From contig NZ_CANMQT010000001.1 of assembly GCF_947500065.1 (NCBI RefSeq), forward strand, positions 1,206,895 through 1,270,894: a stretch of 64,000 bases of DNA, read 5' to 3'. The stretch comes from an uncultured Aquimarina sp. Lineage in GTDB: Bacteria > Bacteroidota > Bacteroidia > Flavobacteriales > Flavobacteriaceae. The notes below the pieces were generated by a model. It was not told the origin of the DNA, made no database searches, and saw only the letters and a list, made by a program, of their open reading frames with translations. The position numbers and the translations under genes are program-made. How positions within the stretch are numbered: position 1 is the stretch's first letter; every line of letters begins with the position of its first letter. Positions 34,631 through 44,800 of the stretch are shown here, in pieces.

Positions 34631-36265
34631 CTAGGATTTAGACAATTTCAGCTTCATACCTGGTTTGATTCCTGTACCACTGATATTGTTCCAGCTTCTG
34701 AGATTTTCTATAGAAACTCCTTTAAATTTTTGAGAAATACTCCATAAAGTATCTCCAGATTTCACCGTATACACTTCAGAGCTTCCTGGATTGGCACTTG
34801 CCACAACTTTTTTGGCAGATGTTTTCTTTTTTTGTCTTTCTACAACGGGACGGCGAGGGTAAATCGTTAATCGTTGTCCAATTCTAAGATTGTTACTTCG
34901 GAGCCCATTCCATCTCTTTATCTGGCTTACGCGAACTCCATATCTTCTGGCTATTTTTCCTAAAAAATCACCACTACGCACACGATATCTAACTCTATCA
35001 TTTGCTTCGATAAACTTAGGAAGTGGTTTTTCTCGTTTATTGAATTCTTCCTGTGCTAGTGCATATAATTGATTTTCGTTTGTAACAAACTTACCTACTT
35101 GATCTAGAGGCAAACGCAATACATAGTTTTCATCTTTTATATATGGAATGATATCTAATTTATAGGAAGGGTTTAGGAATTGTAATTCTTCCATATTAAT
35201 ATCCATAACTTCGGAAACCTGATCTAAGGAAATCATCTGTTTTACCTTAATAGTATCGGTCTCGAAATATGCAAATTCCGGCTTTCTGGGTTTAAATCCA
35301 TGTTCTTCGGCATATTCAAAAATATACATCGTTGCTAGAAATGCTGGTAGATATCCTGCTGTCTCTCTTGGTAGATTATGACGTATGTTCCAGTAATTCT
35401 TATATCCACCACTTCGTCTGATAGCTTTAGTTACATTTCCTGGTCCAGAATTGTATGATGCTAATGCTAGGTCCCAATCACCAAATACGCGATAAAGACT
35501 TGCTAAGTACTTACACGCTGCCTGTGTCGCCATAATAGGATCCATACGCTCGTCTACATAAGAGCTTACTTCTAATCCAAACATTTTTCCTGTACCAAAC
35601 ATAAACTGCCACAATCCGGTTGCACCAACTCTTGATTTTGCTCTAGGTTTTAACGCAGATTCTACAATCGCTAAATATTTTATTTCTAAAGGAATGTTCT
35701 GATTGTCTAACTCTTGTTCAAACAATGGAAAATAAAATTCACTTAACGCCATCAATCTTTCTAAATGTTCGTGACGATTTTTAAGATAATTCTTAATTAC
35801 ACTTTCCAAAGAAGGATTGTATTCTACATTAAAAGGGGTACGTGCATTTAATTCTGCCAATCTAGCTTTTAAGGTATCTGTTGGAAGATCTACATATTCT
35901 ACTGGTTCATATTCTAATTCTGTAACCGATTTATAAATGGTATCAAATAAACTAGAATTATATAATTCCTGTTTCCATATAGAATCTAATTGCGCCATTT
36001 TCGGATGATCCTTCGCGGCATATAGTACGCTATCCTTAACACTGGTTTTTGTAAATGTTGTAGTTTTTAGTTCACCTATTGTACTTATTACCTTAGTTGT
36101 ATCAATTACCTGAACTGTATCTTTTTGTAATGTAAGTTCTTTATCCAGCGTTAGTGTTCTGGAAACTTTCATTACTTTGCTTACAGATGAAGGGATCGTA
36201 TCCTGAGCCTGCAGTGAAACAAGGCAAAAAAGAAAACTAAGATAAAACCAACAATTTTTAATCAT
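34631..36265 (-). CDS. mltD: Lytic transglycosylase with two LysM domains (MltD-like)
   Basis: A 544-residue secreted enzyme with a signal peptide (residues 1-20, SLQAQ). The SLT domain spans about 185-340 with the catalytic Glu in AIVESALKPRAKSRVGATGLWQFM, plus ASYNSGPGNVTKAIRRSGG. Two LysM modules follow: VRSGDFLGKIARRYGV (about 428) and YTVKSGDTLWSISQKFKG (about 497) up to the C-terminus. The order SLT then LysM and the two modules match MltD of Bacteroidota. It cleaves the MurNAc-GlcNAc bond in peptidoglycan without water, forming anhydroMurNAc. It is downstream of pgk but separated by a terminator. Confidence 0.93.
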   Translation of the reverse strand: MIKNCWFYLSFLFCLVSLQAQDTIPSSVSKVMKVSRTLTLDKELTLQKDTVQVIDTTKVISTIGELKTTTFTKTSVKDSVLYAAKDHPKMAQLDSIWKQELYNSSLFDTIYKSVTELEYEPVEYVDLPTDTLKARLAELNARTPFNVEYNPSLESVIKNYLKNRHEHLERLMALSEFYFPLFEQELDNQNIPLEIKYLAIVESALKPRAKSRVGATGLWQFMFGTGKMFGLEVSSYVDERMDPIMATQAACKYLASLYRVFGDWDLALASYNSGPGNVTKAIRRSGGYKNYWNIRHNLPRETAGYLPAFLATMYIFEYAEEHGFKPRKPEFAYFETDTIKVKQMISLDQVSEVMDINMEELQFLNPSYKLDIIPYIKDENYVLRLPLDQVGKFVTNENQLYALAQEEFNKREKPLPKFIEANDRVRYRVRSGDFLGKIARRYGVRVSQIKRWNGLRSNNLRIGQRLTIYPRRPVVERQKKKTSAKKVVASANPGSSEVYTVKSGDTLWSISQKFKGVSIENLRSWNNISGTGIKPGMKLKLSKS

Positions 36266-36405
36266 TTCAGATATTGTTTACAATTATTCAAACTAACGGA
36301 TATTTTAGGGCAATTAGTGCGATGTTTTAACAAGTTATCAACAACACTGCCGCGAAAATCGTCTTTTTTTTCTAAAGCGCAAAAAATCAACAAGTTAAAA
36401 ACATA

Positions 36406-36435
36406 AAAAAATCAGTCAAAACGACTGATTTTTAA
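36406..36435 (-). terminator. Intrinsic terminator after pgk
   Basis: On the minus strand, AAAAATCAGTC, a loop GTTTT, GACTGATTTTTT: a perfect 9 to 11-base stem with a T-run, about 50 bases after the pgk stop. Confidence 0.8.
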
Positions 36436-36484
36436 TAAGTTTTGTCTTTATTAAGACTTTTCGTACAGAAATTTAACGCTTTTA

Positions 36485-37672
36485 TTAATTTCCAATAGCT
36501 GCAATACCAGGAAGTGTTTTCCCTTCAAGACTTTCTAACATAGCTCCGCCACCAGTAGAAACGTAGCTTACTTTATCTCCAAATCCAAACTGTTTTACTG
36601 CAGCAACAGAATCACCACCTCCTACAAGAGAAAATGCTCCTTGCTCTGTTGCTTCTGCAATAGAATGTCCTAGCATAATGGTTCCGTTCGCAAAGTTCTC
36701 CATTTCAAAAACTCCAAGAGGTCCATTCCAAAGTATCGTTTTAGAATTCAATATAACCTGGTGAAAATTCTTTAATGTTTCTGGTCCTGCATCCAATCCT
36801 TGCCATCCATCAGGAATTGCATCTACACTCATTGCTCTGGTATTGGCATCATTATCAAAAGCATCCGCACCAATTACATCTACAGGTAAGTGTATTTGTA
36901 CTCCTTTTTCTTTGGCTTTCTTTAAAATTTCTATCGCCAGCTCTTGTTTATCATCTTCACAAATAGAATCTCCTATCTGCCCTCCTTCTGCTTTAATGAA
37001 CGTATATGTCATTCCACCACCAATAATTAGGTGATCTACCTTATCCAAAATGTTTTCTATAATAGTAATTTTAGAAGAGACCTTAGATCCTCCTAATATC
37101 GCTGTAATCGGTTTTTCTCCTGTTTTTAGTATCTTATCTATACTTTCTATTTCTTTTGCTAATAAACTTCCGAAACATTTTTTCTCTGGAAAGAATTGTG
37201 CAACTATTGTTGTTGACGCATGTGCTCTATGTGCTGTACCAAAAGCGTCATTGACATAGATATCGCCTAAGCTTGATAATTGTTCTGCAAAACCTGTATC
37301 TCCTTTTGTTTCTTCAGCATAAAATCTTAGGTTTTCTAACAATAATACCTCTCCTGGATTTAGTTGTGCAACTGCATCTTCTGCTTCTTGTCCGATACAA
37401 TTGGCAACAAACTTGACTTGCACACCAATTACCTGAGAAACCTCATCCATAATATGCTTTAAGGAAAACGCTTCCTGAACTCCTTTTGGGCGACCCAAAT
37501 GAGACATTAAAACAGCACTTCCGCCATCTTCCAGTACTTTAATAATTGTTGGTTTAGCAGCCTCGATTCTGGTATTATCAGTTACCTTAAAATTTTCATC
37601 TAAAGGAACATTAAAATCTACTCGAATTAATGCTTTTTTATTTTCAAAATTGAAATCATTGATTGTCTTCAT
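36485..37672 (-). CDS. pgk: Phosphoglycerate kinase
   Basis: A 395-residue enzyme of normal length with motifs [14 protein letters not shown] (15-28), SHLGRPKG (58-65), [12 protein letters not shown] (about 108-119), [11 protein letters not shown] (about 192-202), [10 protein letters not shown] (about 315) and [15 protein letters not shown] near the C-terminus. It transfers phosphate from 1,3-bisphosphoglycerate to ADP in glycolysis. It ends with its own terminator and stands next to the divergent gene for DNA polymerase III delta'. The start is the only sensible ATG. Confidence 0.97.
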   Translation of the reverse strand: MKTINDFNFENKKALIRVDFNVPLDENFKVTDNTRIEAAKPTIIKVLEDGGSAVLMSHLGRPKGVQEAFSLKHIMDEVSQVIGVQVKFVANCIGQEAEDAVAQLNPGEVLLLENLRFYAEETKGDTGFAEQLSSLGDIYVNDAFGTAHRAHASTTIVAQFFPEKKCFGSLLAKEIESIDKILKTGEKPITAILGGSKVSSKITIIENILDKVDHLIIGGGMTYTFIKAEGGQIGDSICEDDKQELAIEILKKAKEKGVQIHLPVDVIGADAFDNDANTRAMSVDAIPDGWQGLDAGPETLKNFHQVILNSKTILWNGPLGVFEMENFANGTIMLGHSIAEATEQGAFSLVGGGDSVAAVKQFGFGDKVSYVSTGGGAMLESLEGKTLPGIAAIGN

Positions 37673-37990
37673 TGGATTGGATTGATTTTTCCCAAACGAA
37701 AATAATTTTATTTCCTCAAAAACACCGAAAACTATTAGAAAAAATGCCTAATTTCTTTGCTAAAGTTTCACTTTTATTGATTTTTAGCAAAAAGAAGGTT
37801 TTAAATGAAAAAATCACATTTAATTTATATCTAAACTGCTCTGTAGATATTGTGCGCTATTCTATAAAAAATGAAAATTAATTACACGATTGGTTTTTAT
37901 ATCCCTCATTCCTGTTTCTCCCCCAATGGAGAAATGATAAAAGGTTCGTGGAATTAATTTTTTAAACTTTATATAAATTATATTTGCCTT
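37673..37990. other. Divergent intergenic region between pgk and holB
   Basis: 318 bases between divergent starts, so promoters for both genes should be here. A perfect 7-base inverted repeat (TTTCTCC ... GGAGAAA, 37915-37934) has no T-run and is probably not a terminator. For holB a TATATTTG at 37979-37986 fits a -7 box. I could not find a good match for pgk. Confidence 0.5.
37979..37986 (+). promoter_or_regulatory. Possible -7 box immediately upstream of holB
   Basis: TATATTTG matches TAnnTTTG and is followed by CCTT and the ATG at 37991, four bases later. A transcript would begin at or next to the start codon. No clear -33 match. Confidence 0.3.
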
Positions 37991-39145
37991 ATGCTTTTTT
38001 CGGAAATATTAGGGCTGGCACATATTAAAAGTTATCTCACTACGAGTGTAGAACGAGGTCGTATTCCACATGCACAACTTTTTGTGGGGCCTAGTGGAAG
38101 TGGTACATTACCCATGGCAATTGCTTATGCTCAATATATTTTATGTCAAAACAAAGATGGTGAAAACAATGGTGGGATTAATTCTTGTAACATAAAATTT
38201 GATCATCTGGCGCATCCTGATCTACATTTTGCATATCCCGTTGCTACCAATGATAAAGTTAAAAAACATCCTACTGCAAATCATTTTGCTGAAGAATGGA
38301 GAACCTTTGTGAAGAATACGCCTTATGGCAGTATTTTTGACTGGTATCTTTTGCTGGGTATCGAAAAAAAACAAGGTCAGATTGGTGTAGATGAAGCATT
38401 AGAAGTGGTAAAAAAGTTGTCATTAAAAAGCTATGAAGGTGGTTATAAGGTAATGCTGATATGGATCGCTGATAAAATGAATATCGCTGCATCTAATAAA
38501 CTACTGAAACTCATCGAAGAGCCTCCAGAAAAAACAGTTTTTATTCTAATTACCGAGGATGAAGAACAACTGATACAAACCATACGATCTAGATGCCAAG
38601 TTGTACATTTCCCTCCTTTAGGGGAACAGGTAATTAAAGATGCCATAAAGGAATCAGAGAATCTTTCGGATGCTGAAGCATTAAAAATTGCTCATCAGGC
38701 AAATGGAAATTATAACAAAGCATTGCATTTATTGCATCACGATGGTGGTGATGAACAATTTGAAGATTGGTTTATACAATGGGTAAGAACTGCTTTTAGA
38801 GCAAAGGGAAATAAATCTGCTATTAATGATTTAATTAATTGGAGTGAATCCATTGCAGGTTCTGGAAGAGAAACACAAAAGAAATTTTTGAAGTATTGTC
38901 TTGATTTTTTCAGACAAGCTCTACTAGTAAACTACGGCGCAGAAGATCTTGTATTTCTAGAACCTAAAACCGATGGTTTTAAGCTTAAAAACTTTGCTCC
39001 TTTTATTCATGGCGCTAATATTATGGATATAAGTAATGAACTACAGGATGCTATTTATCATATCGAACGAAATGGTAATGCAAAAATTATTTTGACCGAT
39101 TTATCTATTAAACTCACAAGATTACTGCATAAAAAAGCAGTATAA
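37991..39145 (+). CDS. holB: DNA polymerase III delta' subunit
   Basis: A 384-residue clamp-loader subunit of the AAA+ type. The P-loop position reads GPSGSGTLPM (33-42), where the usual Lys is replaced, as expected for a non-ATP-binding delta' subunit. HPDLHFAYP (about 76-84), NKLLKLIEEPPEKTVFIL (about 163-180) and SRCQVVHFPPL (sensor-1 region) are delta' signatures. It helps to load the sliding clamp on DNA. The C-terminal part is helical. It is divergent from pgk and followed 57 bases later by the DoxX-like gene. Confidence 0.9.
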   Translation: MLFSEILGLAHIKSYLTTSVERGRIPHAQLFVGPSGSGTLPMAIAYAQYILCQNKDGENNGGINSCNIKFDHLAHPDLHFAYPVATNDKVKKHPTANHFAEEWRTFVKNTPYGSIFDWYLLLGIEKKQGQIGVDEALEVVKKLSLKSYEGGYKVMLIWIADKMNIAASNKLLKLIEEPPEKTVFILITEDEEQLIQTIRSRCQVVHFPPLGEQVIKDAIKESENLSDAEALKIAHQANGNYNKALHLLHHDGGDEQFEDWFIQWVRTAFRAKGNKSAINDLINWSESIAGSGRETQKKFLKYCLDFFRQALLVNYGAEDLVFLEPKTDGFKLKNFAPFIHGANIMDISNELQDAIYHIERNGNAKIILTDLSIKLTRLLHKKAV

Positions 39146-39202
39146 CTTGTTGGTTTTACAACCTATATAATTTGTTATTATCTCAAAACTAAATTCAATT
39201 TT

Positions 39203-39601
39203 ATGGACAACTTTATGACTCACCTGGTCTCCATTACTATTTTACTATTCTTACTTATTACTTTTTTACAATCAGGCATTGATAAAATTACAGATTGGAA
39301 AGGTAATCTTAGTTGGTTAACAAGTCATTTTTCAGCTACTTTTTTGGGTAAGATGGTACCGTTACTTTTAGGTACGATTCTAATTATTGAAGTCATTACT
39401 GCTATATTTTGTGTTATGGGTATATATCACTTGATCGCAGATAACCACACGGGATTTGCCATTGGTGCTATGTTTTCTGCATGTATAACATTATTAATGC
39501 TTCTTTTTGGTCAAAGAGTAGCAAAAGACTATCAAGGTGCATTAACCATTACTTGTTACTTCATAGTTGCTATTTTTGGGCTATATGTAGTAACCTCTTA
39601 A
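39203..39601 (+). CDS. DoxX-like membrane protein
   Basis: A 132-residue protein with four hydrophobic segments. The first (LLFLLITFLQSGIDKITDW) has the S-G-x-x-K-x-x-D/N pattern of DoxX/DoxD-family proteins, and a second helix contains LLLGTILIIEVITAIFC. Its role in redox or membrane processes is not established in this group. It is 57 bases after holB and shares a bidirectional terminator with the convergent adhesin gene. The ATG at 39203 was taken; a second at 39215 is possible. Confidence 0.7.
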   Translation: MDNFMTHLVSITILLFLLITFLQSGIDKITDWKGNLSWLTSHFSATFLGKMVPLLLGTILIIEVITAIFCVMGIYHLIADNHTGFAIGAMFSACITLLMLLFGQRVAKDYQGALTITCYFIVAIFGLYVVTS

Positions 39602-39615
39602 AAGGTTTAAAAAAC

Positions 39616-39644
39616 AAAAAGAGCACTGTAATAGTGCTCTTTTT
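39616..39644. terminator. Bidirectional terminator between the DoxX-like gene and the short SprB relative
   Basis: AAAAAGAGCACT, a 5-base loop GTAAT, AGTGCTCTTTTT: a perfect 12-base stem with A and T flanks on both sides, 15 bases after the DoxX-like stop and 23 bases after the adhesin stop on the other strand. It suits both directions. Confidence 0.85.
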
Positions 39645-39666
39645 ATATTCTATTTTATTCGTTACG

Positions 39667-42600
39667 CTATTCCTTTAGCATTTTTATAATTTTTTTATCT
39701 CCTTTAATCGTTTCCACTTCGGTGAAGTAAACTCCATTTTCCAGACGACTGATATCAAAAGTCTTTTGTGTAGTTTCTAAAACAACCTTACCAGATATAT
39801 CAAAAACGCTAATACTTTTCACCTCAGTATTGATATTAACAATTGTATTTGCTGGATTCGGATACAAGTTGATTTTAGAAGTTAAAACATCTTCTATGCC
39901 TAGCAAATTAGCATCCGCTCTAAAATAATATATTTTTGTGCTTTGCCTTGACCTAGTGTTGAATGTAATCACAACTCTATATTGTCCAGATTCTGTAATT
40001 GTACAACTTGAGCCTGTTTGAAAATCAAACCAATCTGAACTACAACTATCGTCGGTAGTTGGACAATTTTCTTCAAAAGAAACATTACAATTAATCTCAT
40101 CTAGTTGTTGCCAAATGATTGATACTACATTCGTAAAAGATAAATCTACTACTTCTCCGTTTTCATCTTCAATACTAATTACTGGATAACTTTGTCCAGT
40201 AATTGCACAGAAAAGAATTTCATCTGCATAATCAACAATTGGATTATCCTCTGTAGTTTCTACAGTAACTTCCTTAAAATAAAAACATCCATTACTATCA
40301 ATAACTTTAACAATATAATCTCCAGCTGTATTTACAATAAGTATATTACTATTTTGAGAAGGAATAATAACAGAATCGCCTGTAGCATCTAGCAATTCAT
40401 ATGTATATCCTCCTATTCCACCTGATGCCGTTACCTCTATTGCTCCATCGTCATTTATAGATACTGGCGTAACTGATAATGCTATATCTACGACAGATTG
40501 ACTAATAACAATATCAAGAACCGTTTCTGGGCAACCATTTATATCTTCAATTTCTACTCTATAAGTTCCCGGTACCAAACTATCAAAAACATGTTGTCCA
40601 GCAATTCCATCAATATCATCTTCTATAAATACGGACAAAGGATTGTTACCTCCATCATATAAAGAATACAAGTATGGAGCATTACCTCCTGTAGCAAGAA
40701 CTGTAATTGAACCATTTTCAATACCATTACAGGTAGTCACATCTTCTTGTTCTACAGAAACAATAAATTCTGCTGGTTGTACTATAGTAAAAGGAACACT
40801 CTTAGAACAAGCTTCACTAATTACCTCGTATACATATTCTCCCGCTAATAAACCAGAAAAAGTGCTTGTAGTCTGTGGATCAACGCTAACAGTGCTGCCC
40901 AAATAATCTGTTCCGGTTATTGCATAAGAATAGAAGCCAGATCCACCAGTTACCATAGAATTAATAACCGCTGTTGATCCACCAAAGCAAATAATCTGAG
41001 TTCCTGACAAATCTAACACAACATCTATCTGTGGAACCTCATTAACTGTAACATTTGTTGCAGCTACGCAACCATTACTATCTCTTACAAATAAGATATA
41101 TGTTCCTCCTTCTGTAAACGTAAAAATAAAGGAGCTTGCATCTGCGTTAGAGGGAAAATAGTTCATATTATCCAAACTAAATACATAGGGTGGTATTCCT
41201 CCCGATGCTACTAAACCAACTTGAGCTTCCGCACTATCACAACCGATTTCTTCAATAAAATTTATATCAGTTACTATAGGAGATGTTTCGAGAATAACAA
41301 AATTGTCATCATAGCTACATCCTGTATTATCATTAGTAACACTAAGGTTATAAACTCCCGCAATTAAATTAGGAATTGTAATTGTATTACTTGTAACATT
41401 ATTATCAATAATCGGAACAGAATTATCAGCGGTTAATTCATACGTATATGTCTCTGCAGTAAGGTCTATTCCGTCTACTACAAAAGTTACCAAACCAGTA
41501 TCTCCGCTACATAATCCATCTGTAGTAATAATAGAATCTATAGTTATTTCCTGTATTGGATCTATAGTTACTGCTCCAATATTTATAGGACAAGCTACTG
41601 TATCAGTATCCCTGATAAAAACACTATATGTTCCGGATGTTAATCCTGTAAAAATTCCAATAGTATTGCTAAAATCTATTCCATCTAAGCTGTATTCATA
41701 ACTGCCGTTGCCACCTGTTGGATTCATTACTGTTATTTCACCAAATTGAATACCACCTGAACTACATATATATTCTCGTGTAATAGCAACATCAGCGGTT
41801 ATTGGAATAGGTGCAGAGATTGTTACTGTTTCGGTAAAAACACATGCTTCATCATTCGATAAAACCTCTATGTTATAAGTCCCAATATCTAATGCATTAA
41901 ATATGAAATCAGGAGAAGTTACTGAGCCTGATGATATATCAAATGGAGTCGTTGCGCTACTAATATTAAATACATAACTTGGATTACCTTCTACAACAGT
42001 TATATTGATTCCTCCAAGGTCACCAAAACAAATTGGTTGAATAGCATTTACTGAGATTAAAGGGTCTGTTCTATTCAAAACTACATTTGACTGAAAAATA
42101 CAGGCCGTAGGTAATCCATTATTTTGGCGTGCGATTATTTCATATACGCCTTCTTCTACTAATCCTGTAAATTCTGGAGACACCTGATAAGGAGTAGTTT
42201 CCCCTTGTGGCCTAACTAATTGATATTCATAATCCAGGGAAGGATTTGTAACTCTAATTATTCCTTCAGAATCACAAACAATATCTCTTATTACTACAGC
42301 GTTTACTGCATAATCATTTATAAAAATCTTGAAATAAAAATCTTGAATACAACCTCCATCAAATTCTACACGAATTCTATATTCTCCCGCTTCAGTAACT
42401 ATAAAATCTCTGGTAGTAGCAACCTGTACCCAATCTGGATCACATGTGCTGTCCAAAGTAGGGCAATCCTGATCTCTAACAACAGTAGAACAAGCAGCTG
42501 GATCTAAACGCTCCCAAACAATACTAGTAGTATTTACAAAACCTGAATCTAAATATTGCTCATCTCCTGCACCACACAAAAATAATTCGGGTAAAAGATC

Positions 42601-44622
42601 TCCTGTTATTGGACAGGTTCGAATATTTCCATTAACTAACGGATCATTTGCGATAGCTATTACTGGATTTTCCACAGAACCAAAATCATTTACCGTCCAG
42701 ATTTCCGTTTGGTCAAGACAATCAGGGTTTCCCGTTTTATCCACTTTATATAAACCTGCTGCGCTTACCGAAATTATTTGTGAATTTCCTATTATAGTAT
42801 TTGTACTTAAATCCGTCCAAACATATTGAGGAAAACCACTCTCTGCTACAATATCAATAGTACCTGAACAAATTAAGGTACTAAATTCTTGATTACAATC
42901 ACCTGAAGTATCCAAAAAATTCGGGGGTGCAGGAAGTGTAAAAGAACAAGAGGCAGGCTCAGAAAGTGTTGTATCAAAAGCTACTATTCCTGAACTTTGT
43001 CCTGTATAAGAAACAAGAAACGTATTAACTATATCTCCACGACACGCATCTCGTAAATCTCTACAACTATCAACTACCCTTACCCCAAATCGAAACGTTA
43101 ATTCAGGATCTAAACGCTCTACAGAACTATCGTCAAACGTAAAAACAACTTCACGATTAGCATCATTATATATTGCAGTAACTCCCTCTGGAGTTATCGA
43201 GCTTCCTTGAACAAAATCTATATTATCAGCAATAGACGCAACAACACTTACACTTGTAAGATTTTCATTTCCTGTATTTTGAATTATAAAATCATAGAAA
43301 AATTCTTGTCCAAATTGTAAATCACCTCCTGTGATATCTATTCCATCAACATCCAGTACTCTTGTATATCCGGTTAATTCTGGTTCTACAACTTCTATAC
43401 TAAAGGTATTCAAAAATACTCTATATAAATCCCCTTCTGTACTTGCAACAAACTCTACAGAAGATTGATTATTACCAATAATAGTGTTTCCCACGTTGGG
43501 CAGATTAAACATATCCGCATCAAAACCCAAAGTATTCTCCGAGGCAGGATTACGAGCTGTATTATACGCACCATCTACCGAGATTGAACTGTTAAAAAAG
43601 TTAGTAGCACCATTAACCGGATCCGCAGATAATGGAATAGGAAGTCCTCCTAAAGGAGCTGCATTAATTGCCAACCCATCACCTGGAATGCCAAAATCTC
43701 CTTCTAATGTCGCAATACCAAACTTAGCATTAACGGGGTTAGGTGCTGGTGGCGTTTGAAAACCAGTGTATTCAAATGTTTCTGAAGAGTTTTCAGCGTT
43801 TATTTCCAAAAACCCATGCTGAGTACTAAATTGTTTTCTGCTAAGAGAAGGATCCTCATATATTATTACCATTACCCAACCAGAAGAAATACCATTATCG
43901 GATGATGTGAGGCCTGTTGCTGATCTTACATTGGCAACAGTATAGGTTCCGTCTGGATTAGTTAATGCTTTAAGCTCTGCTGTGACATCAGCATAACATA
44001 CATATGAAATATCTTTGCTTGCAATATCATTAGGGTTTGTTACCGTATTCCTGTATCCATCATAAATGACACCATTACCTCCAGACTCTGCATTCACATC
44101 AATATAATTTGATGTCCCTGGTAATTTAAGTTTAACAGCTCTAAAATCAGGTCTGGAATCTACTAAGGGAAGATTATCTAATTGAGGGCTATTATTGCCA
44201 TTTGCAGCATCTACTCTATCTATATAATAAGTAGCTGACCAATATAATCCTGCATACGCTACTTTTGGACAATCAGCTCCACTTATAAAATCTGCGCTAC
44301 TTGAACTAAATGTAGTTCCATCATTATCAATGTCTATATAATTTTGAGTCAACCGATCATTAAAAGAGCCTCCATTATAAGGGTTATTAGGGTTATAATT
44401 GGTTGTATCTCCGGAGAAAAATGAATTACCTGTTCCACTCTGATCCCCACTAAGGCCTGTAACAGCATTAGCAATAATTTTCATATCTCCTTTTAGAGTA
44501 AGATTACTCGAATTATTTAATGGAGGTGTAAATGGGACCTCCTGAGCGAAAGAATTCAAAACACTTAATTGATTTATCAAAATAAGTATTGTAGTAATTT
44601 TAAAAAATAGTTTTGTTTTCAT
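39667..44622 (-). CDS. SprB-related adhesin with type A T9SS sorting domain
   Basis: A 1,651-residue secreted protein. A signal peptide (1-27, SFAQ) precedes an N-terminal domain (about 28-410) that is clearly homologous to that of SprB in this window. Next is a DUF11-like domain (ELTGYTRVLDVDGIDITGGD, about 412-545), then a cysteine-rich module with IVWERLDPAACS (about 640-790) and about eight SprB-type Ig-like repeats (780-1480). A second related Cys-rich module (IIWQQLDEINC) and a C-terminal type A T9SS sorting domain (INLYPNPANTIVNIN to the end, KIIKMLKE) follow. Type A signals are normally cleaved and the protein anchored on the surface. It has a promoter of its own, downstream of the sprF terminator. 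Adhesin or cell-surface role is inferred. Confidence 0.85.
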   Translation of the reverse strand: MKTKLFFKITTILILINQLSVLNSFAQEVPFTPPLNNSSNLTLKGDMKIIANAVTGLSGDQSGTGNSFFSGDTTNYNPNNPYNGGSFNDRLTQNYIDIDNDGTTFSSSSADFISGADCPKVAYAGLYWSATYYIDRVDAANGNNSPQLDNLPLVDSRPDFRAVKLKLPGTSNYIDVNAESGGNGVIYDGYRNTVTNPNDIASKDISYVCYADVTAELKALTNPDGTYTVANVRSATGLTSSDNGISSGWVMVIIYEDPSLSRKQFSTQHGFLEINAENSSETFEYTGFQTPPAPNPVNAKFGIATLEGDFGIPGDGLAINAAPLGGLPIPLSADPVNGATNFFNSSISVDGAYNTARNPASENTLGFDADMFNLPNVGNTIIGNNQSSVEFVASTEGDLYRVFLNTFSIEVVEPELTGYTRVLDVDGIDITGGDLQFGQEFFYDFIIQNTGNENLTSVSVVASIADNIDFVQGSSITPEGVTAIYNDANREVVFTFDDSSVERLDPELTFRFGVRVVDSCRDLRDACRGDIVNTFLVSYTGQSSGIVAFDTTLSEPASCSFTLPAPPNFLDTSGDCNQEFSTLICSGTIDIVAESGFPQYVWTDLSTNTIIGNSQIISVSAAGLYKVDKTGNPDCLDQTEIWTVNDFGSVENPVIAIANDPLVNGNIRTCPITGDLLPELFLCGAGDEQYLDSGFVNTTSIVWERLDPAACSTVVRDQDCPTLDSTCDPDWVQVATTRDFIVTEAGEYRIRVEFDGGCIQDFYFKIFINDYAVNAVVIRDIVCDSEGIIRVTNPSLDYEYQLVRPQGETTPYQVSPEFTGLVEEGVYEIIARQNNGLPTACIFQSNVVLNRTDPLISVNAIQPICFGDLGGINITVVEGNPSYVFNISSATTPFDISSGSVTSPDFIFNALDIGTYNIEVLSNDEACVFTETVTISAPIPITADVAITREYICSSGGIQFGEITVMNPTGGNGSYEYSLDGIDFSNTIGIFTGLTSGTYSVFIRDTDTVACPINIGAVTIDPIQEITIDSIITTDGLCSGDTGLVTFVVDGIDLTAETYTYELTADNSVPIIDNNVTSNTITIPNLIAGVYNLSVTNDNTGCSYDDNFVILETSPIVTDINFIEEIGCDSAEAQVGLVASGGIPPYVFSLDNMNYFPSNADASSFIFTFTEGGTYILFVRDSNGCVAATNVTVNEVPQIDVVLDLSGTQIICFGGSTAVINSMVTGGSGFYSYAITGTDYLGSTVSVDPQTTSTFSGLLAGEYVYEVISEACSKSVPFTIVQPAEFIVSVEQEDVTTCNGIENGSITVLATGGNAPYLYSLYDGGNNPLSVFIEDDIDGIAGQHVFDSLVPGTYRVEIEDINGCPETVLDIVISQSVVDIALSVTPVSINDDGAIEVTASGGIGGYTYELLDATGDSVIIPSQNSNILIVNTAGDYIVKVIDSNGCFYFKEVTVETTEDNPIVDYADEILFCAITGQSYPVISIEDENGEVVDLSFTNVVSIIWQQLDEINCNVSFEENCPTTDDSCSSDWFDFQTGSSCTITESGQYRVVITFNTRSRQSTKIYYFRADANLLGIEDVLTSKINLYPNPANTIVNINTEVKSISVFDISGKVVLETTQKTFDISRLENGVYFTEVETIKGDKKIIKMLKE

Positions 44623-44642
44623 AGGTCCTAATTATTCGTAAT

Positions 44643-44676
44643 CAAATATTTATTGGTATAAGTTAGTATTCAAAAG
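44643..44676 (-). promoter_or_regulatory. Probable promoter of the short SprB relative
   Basis: On the minus strand a -33-like CTTTTG (44676-44671) is followed after about 20 bases by AATATTTG (44650-44643), close to the -7 consensus TAnnTTTG. The leader to the ATG at 44622 is about 20 bases. It lies downstream of the sprF terminator, so this gene is probably transcribed independently of the spr operon. Confidence 0.45.
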
Positions 44677-44749
44677 AATAAAAATGTTACCCTGTTTTTT
44701 CCTTTTATTTATATTTTTTTAATTGACAAAGGTATCTTTTTTGCACAAA

Positions 44750-44777
44750 AAAAACCCACCCAAAATGGGCGGGTTTT
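44750..44777 (-). terminator. Intrinsic terminator after sprF
   Basis: On the minus strand, AAAAACCCGCCC, a short loop, then GGGTGGGTTTTT: a GC-rich stem with one G-T wobble or mismatch and a long T-run, about 24 bases after the sprF stop. It closes the spr operon. Confidence 0.82.
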
Positions 44778-44800
44778 TATTGATTTCTATTTTAATTATT

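Noticed and set aside
37915..37934. Perfect 7-base inverted repeat upstream of holB considered as a terminator or operator
   Set aside because: No T-run follows, and no regulator is known to pair with it; a chance palindrome cannot be excluded.
37991..39145. Degenerate Walker A in the delta' subunit read as a damaged gene
   Set aside because: Delta' subunits do not hydrolyse ATP and often lack the P-loop Lys; length and other motifs are normal.
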